DNA from: Candidatus Heimdallarchaeota archaeon LC_3
GTDB taxonomy: Archaea > Asgardarchaeota > Heimdallarchaeia > Hodarchaeales > LC-3
Assembly: GCA_001940645.1 (NCBI GenBank)
Contig: MDVS01000131.1
Location: forward strand, 1 to 64,000
DNA length: 64,000 nt
Reading direction: 5' to 3'
Position numbers and translations under genes: made by a program. Positions 47,202 through 55,632 of this stretch are shown here, in pieces. The notes below the pieces were generated by a model. That model was not told the origin of the DNA, made no database searches, and saw only the letters and a program-made list of their open reading frames with translations. Position 1 is the first letter of the stretch. Every line of letters begins with the position of its first letter.

Positions 47202-48098
47202 TCACCTTTCCAAATTATACTCTCTAGAAATATCTCTTTTTAATTCTCTCAGTCGTAAATCGGTTCTAACGCGAGTTACTGAGTTGTTAAATTCTTCATT
47301 TAGATTTAGCTGTAGCTCACCTTCCATTTTACCAGGTCTTCTTTTTGGTTCTAGTTTTTCAATCATATTACTCCTGTTAAATGCATCTATCCCTTTTAAA
47401 TTATTAAGAAAATATTTTATTTGTTGTTTAGGTAATTTTCTACTTTTTAAAAATGATACCAATTCTGATTCGGTAAAATTACTTGTTTTCAGATATGGAT
47501 AGGAAAAAATTCCGATAAATTTTATCCAAGTGTTCTTTAAACTCATTTGTTTTGTTAGTTTTTGGCCTCTTGTGTATTGTTGAAATAAAATTAATGAAAT
47601 GTACCCAAAAAGTGTCCTAACACTAGTTAAATCATCAGTCAGGTCAATGTGTGATGAATCGGGATTAACTGCATCAATCAATTCGTCAAAAAATAGAAGA
47701 AGTTTTTCTTGAAATATATAAGAGTTATCGTCACTTATCAGGAGTCCGGAAATTTCAAATGGAAAAGCCAAAACTTTACTTACTGACAAATCTGAACTAC
47801 TTTTTATAAAAGAATTGAAATTTATCCGGTCTCTCTTGTATAAAATTTCGGATGCTATGGCATTACATGCCATTAGATAATATCTACAAGACCTTTCATT
47901 ATAGTTTAAAGAAGCTAAAACACTTAGTAAATCAAAAAAAGAATTTGATTGTGGATCTACTGTGGAAACTGACATTAATTCTAGCTCAACCAAAAATATA
48001 AATTTCTCGATAAAATCTACACCTATTAAACATTCCTTGCATAATTTTAAATTATCGATTTTGTTAGCATCGTGAAAACTACATAAATCACAAATCAT
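47202..48098 (-). CDS. Zinc-ribbon helical protein, first paralogue
   Basis: 298 residues from the ATG at 48098, two bases after the stop of the PIN gene and eight bases after a GAGGT ribosome-binding site; a longer frame to 48131 would overlap the PIN gene and is not needed. It starts MICDLCSFHDANKI with C-x2-C and a second CKEC. It shares RTLFGYISLILF, NTWIKFIGIF, ESELVSFLKSRK and RRPGKMEGELQL with the next gene, so the two arose by duplication. No catalytic motif. Presumably a hetero-oligomeric subunit of the system. Confidence 0.7.
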   Translation of the reverse strand: MICDLCSFHDANKIDNLKLCKECLIGVDFIEKFIFLVELELMSVSTVDPQSNSFFDLLSVLASLNYNERSCRYYLMACNAIASEILYKRDRINFNSFIKSSSDLSVSKVLAFPFEISGLLISDDNSYIFQEKLLLFFDELIDAVNPDSSHIDLTDDLTSVRTLFGYISLILFQQYTRGQKLTKQMSLKNTWIKFIGIFSYPYLKTSNFTESELVSFLKSRKLPKQQIKYFLNNLKGIDAFNRSNMIEKLEPKRRPGKMEGELQLNLNEEFNNSVTRVRTDLRLRELKRDISREYNLER

Positions 48099-48100
48099 AG

Positions 48101-48913
48101 TTAAATAACCTCTTCTGTAAGTTTTGGGCATAAAGGACCAAATAATTTACAATTAAGACAATCCATGTCGAGATTGGGTATTAATTCATCGTAATATGAA
48201 CACTCTATATGAATCATGGGTTGTAATGGCAATAATTCTTTTTTTTCAAATAAATCGGCTTCTAATTTTAGCGTTTTTCTTTTAAATCTTATTCTTGGGC
48301 GCTTCTCGGCTTCTATAAATTTGGTAAAACTTATATCTTCCTCATGCCTTATCTGATTTAGATCTATTACACGATCTTTAGTTACAGACCTAAATCTCAA
48401 TTGTTTGTCATGGAATTTTTGCCAAAAACGCTGATAATTTGTCGTTGTTGATTGTGTTGATAAAAACTTAAACAGCGAATAAGGGGTTAAAAATGGGATT
48501 GAATGAGTCATTAAAACATTTAATATCCCAGAATCTGAAGTTATCATCCAATAATCATTGTTCAGTGCAAGGAAGAGAAGATCTATATCATAGTGATCTT
48601 TTGCTTTGTTACTATATTCATGTAAATATCGTTTCCACGAACTAGATGACCTATTAACGTCTATAACGTTCAAAATTCCTTTATCGATCCAATCTTGAAC
48701 GGTTCTTTTATAATCCTTCCATTCTTTAGGTTGATCATACTTCCATTGGTTGCTGATAAACAAAACAAGCTTTTTTGAACAAAATTGAGAATATTTCTCC
48801 TTTAATTCTTCAAAAAAGGTTATAACAGCCTTTGACATGTCATGTTTCATGTCTAACACCATCATAATATCAAACAAAGCGTTTGTGTCTACTAATAATT
48901 TCACTGGGTTCAT
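48101..48913 (-). CDS. PIN-domain nuclease with C-terminal cysteine cluster
   Basis: 270 residues, first gene of the operon. VKLLVDTNALFDIM puts the first PIN acid at D9, DHYDIDLLFLALNN the middle acids near 117, and MITSDSGILNVLM the last near 135. The C-terminal third is basic (RIRFKRKTLKLEADL) and ends with CSYYDEL...CLNCKLFGPLCPKL, four Cys that could hold zinc or an iron-sulfur cluster. It is too long for a VapC toxin and has no antitoxin; the context suggests a nuclease subunit of a DNA- or RNA-targeting complex. GAGGT lies nine bases before the ATG. Confidence 0.75.
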   Translation of the reverse strand: MNPVKLLVDTNALFDIMMVLDMKHDMSKAVITFFEELKEKYSQFCSKKLVLFISNQWKYDQPKEWKDYKRTVQDWIDKGILNVIDVNRSSSSWKRYLHEYSNKAKDHYDIDLLFLALNNDYWMITSDSGILNVLMTHSIPFLTPYSLFKFLSTQSTTTNYQRFWQKFHDKQLRFRSVTKDRVIDLNQIRHEEDISFTKFIEAEKRPRIRFKRKTLKLEADLFEKKELLPLQPMIHIECSYYDELIPNLDMDCLNCKLFGPLCPKLTEEVI

Positions 48914-49246
48914 GACTGAAACCTCATTTTTCTATATCCACGAGTATTGAGTTTCGAGTTATGTTAAATAAGTTCGTACTTTAAAGTCATGAGTATATAA
49001 TTTATAGTTTTTAGTCGCAATCCCTTCTGTCTAAAATTCTTAGTTTAAATATTTTAACGAGTTTTATTGTGGTATAGTTGAAAATTTATATTGACAAAAT
49101 CTAATTAATTATTGGTTAATATTTCTTGGATTATTATTTGTTAAAATTAATTTGCTTATTATAGTAATTCAAAAAACATTTATTTATGTAATTTTAAAAA
49201 TCTTTCCAGTCTGATTTTGTTCTTTTTTTAGGTATTGGGTTTCAAA
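48914..49246. promoter_or_regulatory. Promoter region of the ten-gene operon
   Basis: About 330 AT-rich bases between the operon start and the small plus-strand gene. The minus-strand leader ends with GAGGT nine bases before the ATG. I could not single out one TATA box among many AT runs. No repeat or RNA gene was seen. Confidence 0.4.
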
Positions 49247-49522
49247 ATGGTCGTTATTGAATCTTCTACTATTATTGGATCTTTTTTAGCTAAACAAGCT
49301 TATGAGAGATTTATTAAAGAAAGAAATTTTAATAAAAAACGAGAAATTGTTGAAACAGAGTTTTCCAATGATGTGATTAAACAATTAGTCTAGAAATGGT
49401 TCAATGATCTCGATAGAACTAAATGTGAGCAACAACGTCTTGCATTAAAAGAATTCAATAATGCTATTAAAGATCTTAGGCTTTCCACTGACGATTTTTG
49501 GAAACTGAAACAAAAATTTTAA
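49247..49522 (+). pseudogene. Small helical protein, interrupted by TAG
   Basis: The frame reads MVVIESSTIIGSFLAKQAYE, then a basic helix (RFIKERNFNKKREIV). TAG occurs at 49391-49393, and the same frame continues for 42 more codons (KWFNDLDRTKCEQQRLALKEF) to TAA at 49520. Without the stop it is a 91-residue helical protein. It lies about 20 bases upstream of the nucleotidyltransferase gene on the same strand and could have been the first gene of that unit. No family recognised. Confidence 0.55.
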
Positions 49523-49540
49523 AATTTTAAATTGAATATC

Positions 49541-50098
49541 ATGAAAGAAAAATTTGGTGTTATTTTCGGTAGATTTCAACCTTTCCATAATGGTCATTTA
49601 GAGCATGTATTAACACCATTACATGAATGTGACTTTTTATATATAGGTATTACTAATCCTGATAACAAATTGATGCAATACGATGAATCTGATTCAAATA
49701 GATCTTTAAAATCATCAAATCCCTATAGTTATTTCCATCGACATGAAATGATTAAAAATACATTACTAGATTTAAACATCTCATTATCTAGGTTTGATAT
49801 TATACCATTCCCAATAAATTATCCAGGATTAATTTTAAATTATTCTCCAAAAGAAGCTATTTATTATATTACAGTATTGACAACTGATAGAAATAATAAT
49901 TGGAATTACAAAAAAAAAGAAATATTAGCTTCTTTGAATTTAAAAACAAAAATTATAAAAAATAAACGTTTAACATCAAGTTCAGAGATAAGAAAAAGAA
50001 TGAGAGAGGCTAAAAATTGGGCTGATTTAGTTCCTAACACAGTTTATAACTATATTTTGAAAAATAATCTTATATTAAGAGATGATGAAAATGAATAG
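49541..50098 (+). CDS. NadM/PPAT-like nucleotidyltransferase
   Basis: About 185 residues. It starts with VIFGRFQPFHNGH, the nucleotide-binding Gly-Arg-Phe and HxGH (16-19) of cytidylyltransferase-like enzymes, and ends with SSSEIRKRM, equivalent to the family's ISxTxIR phosphate-binding motif. The order matches archaeal nicotinamide-nucleotide adenylyltransferase (NadM), which makes NAD from NMN and ATP, but the middle region differs and the protein may use another nucleotide. The ATG at 49541 is preferred to the TTG at 49532. It overlaps the next gene by 17 bases, so both act together. Confidence 0.75.
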   Translation: MKEKFGVIFGRFQPFHNGHLEHVLTPLHECDFLYIGITNPDNKLMQYDESDSNRSLKSSNPYSYFHRHEMIKNTLLDLNISLSRFDIIPFPINYPGLILNYSPKEAIYYITVLTTDRNNNWNYKKKEILASLNLKTKIIKNKRLTSSSEIRKRMREAKNWADLVPNTVYNYILKNNLILRDDENE

Positions 50099-52004
50099 GA
50101 TTTTAACACTAAATGATGATGTTAATGCAAAAGAATATGGAAATAAAGCTCAATGGTTAAGGTGGTTGTTTAAAAATGGGTTTAATGTACCTAAATCATT
50201 TTTTCTTCCTCGGTCGCTTAATCTAAATAATGAACATGTAAAAACTGAATTATCTGATATCCTTAAACATTTCTTACATAATCAAAGTTTCGATATAGCT
50301 ATTAGAAGTTCTTCTACAAGTGAAGACTCTGTTGAAGAAAGTAAAGCAGGACATTTTAATACTGAAATCGGATTATTTTCTTTTGAGGAAGTAATGAAGA
50401 AAATCGAATCAGTTAGGGATAGTACAAATGCTATTAGTGATTCTCCTCCTATTGGTGTTATTTTACAGGAAAAAATTCATTCACATTATTCTGGAATAGC
50501 ATTTTCTTCTTCTCCTTTAACTGGAAGTAAATTAACTGGATTAATTACCTATACACAAGGATTAGGTGATAAATTAACTTCCGGAGAAATTGAGGGGAAC
50601 CAAATTGAACTACAATTTAATGAAAGTGAAGTAAATTTTGTTAAGACAATCATATTTGATGAAAAAATTAATGAGATTGGGGTAATATTGAAAAAATTAG
50701 AAAATTTACTTAATTTGCCTGTAGATATAGAATGGGCCTTAACTGAAAAAATGGATCTTTTTCTTTTACAATGCAGACCAATGACAGGAATTTTATATTC
50801 AGATAAACAAATATTTCAAATTAAGTTAGAAAATGAAAAATATATTCCTAATTTCGTTAAAAATAACGATAAGATTAAAATTAGGTTGCTTGCTGATAAG
50901 TATAAGGTACGATCCTCTCTTGCTCACCTTTTTTTGTTCAATAATGTAACAAAATTTCCTAACATTCCTAAAAATATTGAGATATTTAGAACTGAATATT
51001 GTATGGGTTATAGTACTGTTATTCTCTATCCATCTACACATCAAGGAAATATTCAACGTTTATTTGCTAGCAATGAATTAAATGATGAAAGTTTTCTACG
51101 ATATTGCCATAGATATGGAATTAGAGCTATAGATAATAAAAATTCTGTGAATGCTAGTCTCTATAAATTACTTGATTTGGTTAGAAATGATTATTGGACT
51201 ACTATTATTATTGTTCAAGAATTTTATGAATCAGATTATTCTGGTATCATAAAAAAAATTAACGATTCTTATATTATAGAAATTGTTAAAGGACAATTTA
51301 TTGCTAAAGGAGTACTATCCCCCTCATTTTATGTTCTAGATTTTGATACAAATATAATTTCAAAAAATGAAATATACCAGGATCAGGAAGTGAATATTTC
51401 AAATGGAAAAATTGTCGAGAATAAATATAAAGAAAAATTTTTTGTTTCATTCGATAAAAGTGCTCTAAAAATTATTATAAACGAATTTAGAGATTTGCTT
51501 GATAATCTTAATGCTGTAATTGAATTTGCTCTTTTACAAAATAAAGAAAATAAAATTATTCCTTATCTTTTCGATTTAATTGATGACGAATCCATAAGTA
51601 ATTTAACATTCGATGATATCAGCTCAGGTATTTTATCTCGGGGTGAGATCACAGGTAAATTAACTTATATCAAAGAATTAAATAGCATTAAAGAAAATGT
51701 GAACTTTCATTTTCACAATATTAGCACCAATGAGAAAAAAGAGCAAGAAAATTATATTTTTTATTGCCAAATGCCTAATATCAGTTTATTAAACTTGTTA
51801 AACAGAAATGACTCAGAAAAAATAGGCTTTATTTTTGAAAAAGGTTCAATTTTATCTCATTTCGCAATTATACTAAGAGAAAAGGGAATACCAGCAATTA
51901 TTCTCAATTCAGCTTTAAATATTGATGATAACAGTATTATAAGAATTGATGCAAATTCATCAAATCTCGAGCCAATACAAAGGGTTATAGCAACAAAAGA
52001 TTGA
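50082..52004 (+). CDS. Rph/PEP-synthase-like dikinase-type phosphotransferase
   Basis: 640 residues in three parts. An ATP-grasp domain spans about 1-235, with AIRSSSTSEDSVEESKAGHF and a closing IEWALTEK...LLQCRP. A middle domain of about 250 residues matches nothing I know. A swivelling phospho-His domain near the end has GSILSHFAIILREKGIPA, with the catalytic His in SHFAI. The TIM-barrel of PPDK and PEP synthase is missing, so the layout is that of rifampin-phosphotransferase-like enzymes, which move the beta-phosphate of ATP to a small molecule. The acceptor is unknown. It overlaps the nucleotidyltransferase gene and is convergent with viperin. Confidence 0.75.
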   Translation: MMKMNRILTLNDDVNAKEYGNKAQWLRWLFKNGFNVPKSFFLPRSLNLNNEHVKTELSDILKHFLHNQSFDIAIRSSSTSEDSVEESKAGHFNTEIGLFSFEEVMKKIESVRDSTNAISDSPPIGVILQEKIHSHYSGIAFSSSPLTGSKLTGLITYTQGLGDKLTSGEIEGNQIELQFNESEVNFVKTIIFDEKINEIGVILKKLENLLNLPVDIEWALTEKMDLFLLQCRPMTGILYSDKQIFQIKLENEKYIPNFVKNNDKIKIRLLADKYKVRSSLAHLFLFNNVTKFPNIPKNIEIFRTEYCMGYSTVILYPSTHQGNIQRLFASNELNDESFLRYCHRYGIRAIDNKNSVNASLYKLLDLVRNDYWTTIIIVQEFYESDYSGIIKKINDSYIIEIVKGQFIAKGVLSPSFYVLDFDTNIISKNEIYQDQEVNISNGKIVENKYKEKFFVSFDKSALKIIINEFRDLLDNLNAVIEFALLQNKENKIIPYLFDLIDDESISNLTFDDISSGILSRGEITGKLTYIKELNSIKENVNFHFHNISTNEKKEQENYIFYCQMPNISLLNLLNRNDSEKIGFIFEKGSILSHFAIILREKGIPAIILNSALNIDDNSIIRIDANSSNLEPIQRVIATKD

Positions 52005-52091
52005 AAAATAATAATATTTAATATTTTCTATTGTAAAGAAACTTAAACAATAATTGCCTTAGAGCTGTATATTCTAAAAAAGTATTTTTTA

Positions 52092-52940
52092 TCAATCCCA
52101 TTTATAATTACCCTCTCTCCCTAAAAAAGTCGAATAAGAAAATGTAGAAAATTCAAATGCTTTTTCGACACCAACATCTAAGATAGAAGGCCCATGGGTA
52201 AGAATTCCGGTATCATTATTGAAAAATCGACCTTCAGGATCTATCATGACATATCCACCTTTCATATTTTCATTTCTTTCAATAACTGGATTATTTTTCT
52301 TATGAACTTCTGTAAAATGGGTATATTGTTTAGGAGTGACAATCATATCCGCAGCATCGTCATTTTCTCCTAATATTGGAAGTATTTGGAAAACTTTCCA
52401 CCTTTTTGGGTTTACTTTGTCAACTAACCAATTCATGTCTTCATTCCATGTTAAAGAAGTTACAACAGTATTTAATTTTATTATTATATCATTTTTCTCT
52501 AATAAATCAGCAACACGTAGACTTCTCTCAACGTGGCCTCCTGTACCTCTTCCAAGACGTATATTAATTTCTTCAATACCAGAATCTATACTTAAACCGA
52601 CCCAATCTAATTTATTATCCATTAAATCTAAATAGGATTGAGTTATTTTGTATCCATTAGTAATCAAAACAGTTGTCATCCCTAAATTAGAAGCGTAGAT
52701 TATTAATTTTGGTAAATAATTAATAAGAGTAGGTTCTCCACCAGCAAAGGTAATTTTACGGGTGCCACTCTTATATAATAGATTTATTATTTTTTTCGCT
52801 TCTTTTTCGCTTAAGTGATTTTTTTCGACTTTATTAAAATGTGCATAACAAAATCTGCACTTAAAATTGCATACTTTTGTTAAATGATAACTAAGGCTAA
52901 GAATCTTATCCTGAAGTGTAATATTATTAGTAATACTCAA
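52092..52940 (-). CDS. Viperin-like radical SAM enzyme (prokaryotic viperin)
   Basis: 282 residues. The radical SAM cluster motif CNFKCRFC (C24-x3-C28-x2-C31) is followed by FAGGEP near 66-71. The C-terminal half is diagnostic of viperin rather than MoaA-like enzymes: NPKRWKVFQILPILGEN, then NENMKGGYVMIDPEGRFF, SILDVGVEKAFEFS and the ending EGNYKWD. Viperins convert CTP, GTP or UTP to ddhNTP chain terminators that block viral RNA synthesis. The membrane-binding N-terminal helix of animal viperin is absent. The TTG at 52940 is the only start seen. The gene is single, facing the phosphotransferase gene. Confidence 0.92.
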   Translation of the reverse strand: MSITNNITLQDKILSLSYHLTKVCNFKCRFCYAHFNKVEKNHLSEKEAKKIINLLYKSGTRKITFAGGEPTLINYLPKLIIYASNLGMTTVLITNGYKITQSYLDLMDNKLDWVGLSIDSGIEEINIRLGRGTGGHVERSLRVADLLEKNDIIIKLNTVVTSLTWNEDMNWLVDKVNPKRWKVFQILPILGENDDAADMIVTPKQYTHFTEVHKKNNPVIERNENMKGGYVMIDPEGRFFNNDTGILTHGPSILDVGVEKAFEFSTFSYSTFLGREGNYKWD

Positions 52941-53463
52941 CCACTCCGCTATATTTTAAATTTCGCACATAAAAAATAAAATTTAATATCAAAATAATTA
53001 ACTATTTTGTGAAATTACAAATTAGTTTAATTAATTGATTCTTTAGTACAAATCAATACAAATGAAAAATCAATCAAGAATAACAAAATCATAGCAATAT
53101 CAGGGAATTTAATTTCATTATAATCAAAATGAATTTCCTCTCTCCCCAAAACCCGGTAATCTAGAGATTGTTTGTCATATCAAGAGTATGTGTGTTTTTA
53201 CCAAAATTATTTATTCTCATCCTTATAACGCATCATTTCTAAAAATCCTTATTGTAAAATCATTTCTACTGAACCTTTGAAACCATTAAATGCTTTTTCT
53301 TTACTTTTTAATAAAGAAATTCAAATTGAGGAATTTTTTTTCCTCAGTCACTTTATTGGTGTTTTTTTAATTTTATTTGCTAAAAAATATTAGAATGTTC
53401 AACATTTATACTGAATTATTCTTTAAATCGCTTTCATCTCTAATATCAAGTTTTAAAGCAAGA
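52941..53463. promoter_or_regulatory. Viperin upstream region
   Basis: About 520 gene-free bases upstream of viperin. An AT run, TTTAAAATATA, lies close to the TTG start on the minus strand but too close for a normal archaeal TATA box, so the promoter is unresolved. Apart from the hairpin at 53327-53346 I see nothing definite. Confidence 0.4.
53327..53346. terminator. Perfect 7-bp hairpin with T-rich loop
   Basis: TGAGGAA and TTCCTCA flank a T6 loop. It lies 117 bases past the stop of the minus-strand frameshifted gene at 53464 and about 390 bases before viperin. It may end that transcript, or act as an operator. Confidence 0.4.
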
Positions 53464-53947
53464 TCATTTCATTTTCTCAATTTTATTTAGTAATAATGCT
53501 TCATGTTTCTCGTGTAACCACCGTGTTTTGAACATCTCTGGTTTCGTGTATCCTCCTCCTATCATCATGAACTCTTCTGGTTTTACTGTCATCACTTTTT
53601 TTACCATTCGTTGTGTTTCATGCCCATTAGGTTCCAGAAATGCTTTTACTTTTTCTATGCGTTGTTTTGTTGTTATTTTCCGGTTATCTCCTTCTTCCTT
53701 CCAATCTTGGATTATATGAATAGGATTCGATTTCTTCAACATAAACCACTCGAATTTTGAGATATCCTTTTGTTGCTTTGATTGACTCTTCAAAATGTTT
53801 GATTGCTTCATCTTTAGATTGATATTTTTTTCTGTCGTGATATTGCTCACAATCACCTCGACTACTTTGTTGAATGACAAAATATTTTTCGTTTTTTTCT
53901 TCTATCATTACCTTCTTTTCATTTTCAATAATAATTTCTCTTACCAT
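53464..53947 (-). pseudogene. Unknown basic protein, frameshifted
   Basis: Two overlapping frames appear to be halves of one gene. The first (from 53947) reads MVREIIIENEKKVMIEEKNE, QQSSRGDCEQYHDRKKY, and a strand LKIRVVYVEEIE. The second carries on from about 53740 as NPIHIIQDWKEEG, KAFLEPNGHETQRMVKK and GGYTKPEMFKTRWLHEK. A one-base shift near 53730 would join them into about 160 residues. I do not know the family. It lies 67 bases downstream of the RNase III fragment on the same strand. Confidence 0.5.
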
Positions 53948-54014
53948 TTAATTTTCACCATTGTTTTCTTAAATATTTTTTTTCCTCAATTAATATCACT
54001 TAATAGATCATTTT

Positions 54015-54293
54015 CTAATTTTTTTCTTTAATTATCGTTTTTGGTTTCCATCCTGCAACAATTTTTCTTACTACTTCTATTCCTCCGTCGAAATATACTG
54101 CTCCTAATATTGCTTCAATTATTGTTGCCTTCCAATGGTGATCAAAAGGAATTTTTTCTTTTTCAGTGATAACATGTTCGCTTATTCTTAGTTTATCAAA
54201 TATTTTGCTCATATAATCATTGGTTTCAAGTTTCGATCTTGATTCTGTTAATTCTCTTAACGTTACTTCCTCATAGCTTTGTTCAATCAACAT
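54015..54293 (-). pseudogene. RNase III domain, C-terminal half, catalytic residues lost
   Basis: 92 residues. ATIIEAILGAVYFDGGIEV matches the second conserved helix of RNase III (usual pattern A-D-x-F-E-A-L-x-G-A-x-Y-x-D-G-G), but the Asp two residues after the first Ala-equivalent is Thr here. The helix before it (LRELTESRSKLETND) fits the region just after the first catalytic motif, and that motif itself (E-R-x-E-F-L-G-D) is absent. There is no double-stranded-RNA-binding domain. It is either a remnant or a catalytically dead RNase-III-like protein. Confidence 0.55.
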
Positions 54294-54396
54294 GGAGCTT
54301 TATTAAGTGTCATTTAAGCTCAATAAGTCTAGTACGGTATAATTCTAAATAAAGTCTAACAAATCAAATATGATGAACTAAATATGTTACAAAACA

Positions 54397-55632
54397 CTAA
54401 ATTTGAGGAGGTACAGGTGGTTTGGTTCCTACATCGCCTGCAATTTGGGGATGATTTCGTAATTCGACGCAAAAAGTTTTAAAATCGCATAAAGTACAGT
54501 TTCGTTGGACGGGGAGAGCTGGCCAAACTTCTAAGGGGTGTTGCCCTTGGATTTCATCGATAATACAATCTTCAATTTGTCGAACTGTATTATCAAAGGC
54601 GAGCAGAGCATTTTGTTCGATATTCGGAGTGATCGGGATGATTTTAAGCGCACGCTTTCCCTTGAACCGATTGGTTATTGGGGGAATTTCATCGTGTCGT
54701 TGATAGTTGCTAATCGCATTAAAATCAGGACTTCCTTCAACAGGTGCAATATCTGTCAAATTGTTTGCAATTTCCTGTTTGAGAGTCCATAAATCCCGTT
54801 TAGATGGTACCAACTCATTCACATAAATTACAATCCCGGCTAACACCGGGATATTTCCTTGTTGTTGACGGCGTAACCACGCATAGTCAGCAATTTGCCA
54901 TTCATGATGTTGGGCAGTCGAATCGTCAAGGTCATTGGCCGGAGGACGACGCATACCCTTATAGTCAATAATGATTTCAAAATTTTGGATGGTGTCAGGA
55001 CCTCCTAGGATTTCTACTTCTTCTAAGGCTATCAATAATTGGCTATATGGATGAGCTTCAACTAAATTTACGGATGAAATAACATCCACCACTCCTGTCA
55101 ACCCATAAATAGGAGAACGATCAGTTTGCCTAGGAACAGGCATCGATCGGACTCCTTTTAATCGGCGTTCAACTTCGCTGATAAAAGGATAAATCATTTC
55201 GCCAATAATTTTAATAGACATTTCTGCCCGTTGACTGGCTAAAAGTTTATGAGGATGATGAGGATCATTCTCTTCACCACAACCACTGGTAGTTTCATTG
55301 TTTTCATTATACCAGCAGAATAAATCCGGGGTAGGCCGAATTCCTCGATTACTTAATTGGCGATAAATATCCATTTCCATAGGTCTGAGATCAGTTTGCC
55401 AAACCAATGCATTTAAGTTGAGATTCTTTATCTGTTGATAATGGTGGTATCCTGCAGCCATCATTTTGTGTAAAAATTCGCCAAACCAAATTTGGGTAGG
55501 ATTTGGACTCGTCCAATCAGCTTTGCGATGGTATCGATATTGTAGACCACAACGTAAAAAAGATAAAAAATCTCCAGTTAGTGAATATTCTGGAATTATT
55601 ATATCTGAATGTCTTCCTTGTAAAAGGGGCAT
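54397..55632 (-). CDS. PD-(D/E)xK nuclease with iron-sulfur cysteines (Cas4/AddB-like)
   Basis: 411 residues. An N-terminal Cys (C28 in FLRCGLQY) and a C-terminal cluster C379-x2-C382-x5-C388 form the four-Cys arrangement of AddB/Cas4-type nucleases with a 4Fe-4S cluster. The nuclease core has GLTGVVDVIS supplying the first Asp and FEIIIDYKG supplying the D-x-K. It should be a single-strand exonuclease. Its start directly abuts the stop of the UvrD-type helicase, a pairing that recalls AddAB/RecBCD or phage-defence helicase-nuclease pairs. By eye this pair is richer in G+C than its neighbours, which hints at separate transfer; this was not computed. Confidence 0.8.
   Translation of the reverse strand: MPLLQGRHSDIIIPEYSLTGDFLSFLRCGLQYRYHRKADWTSPNPTQIWFGEFLHKMMAAGYHHYQQIKNLNLNALVWQTDLRPMEMDIYRQLSNRGIRPTPDLFCWYNENNETTSGCGEENDPHHPHKLLASQRAEMSIKIIGEMIYPFISEVERRLKGVRSMPVPRQTDRSPIYGLTGVVDVISSVNLVEAHPYSQLLIALEEVEILGGPDTIQNFEIIIDYKGMRRPPANDLDDSTAQHHEWQIADYAWLRRQQQGNIPVLAGIVIYVNELVPSKRDLWTLKQEIANNLTDIAPVEGSPDFNAISNYQRHDEIPPITNRFKGKRALKIIPITPNIEQNALLAFDNTVRQIEDCIIDEIQGQHPLEVWPALPVQRNCTLCDFKTFCVELRNHPQIAGDVGTKPPVPPQI

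Noticed and set aside
52092..52940. Radical SAM gene considered as MoaA, a PQQ/peptide maturase or NrdG activase
   Set aside because: There is no SPASM Cys cluster and the C-terminal KRWKVFQ, ILDVGVE and YKW motifs are viperin-specific.
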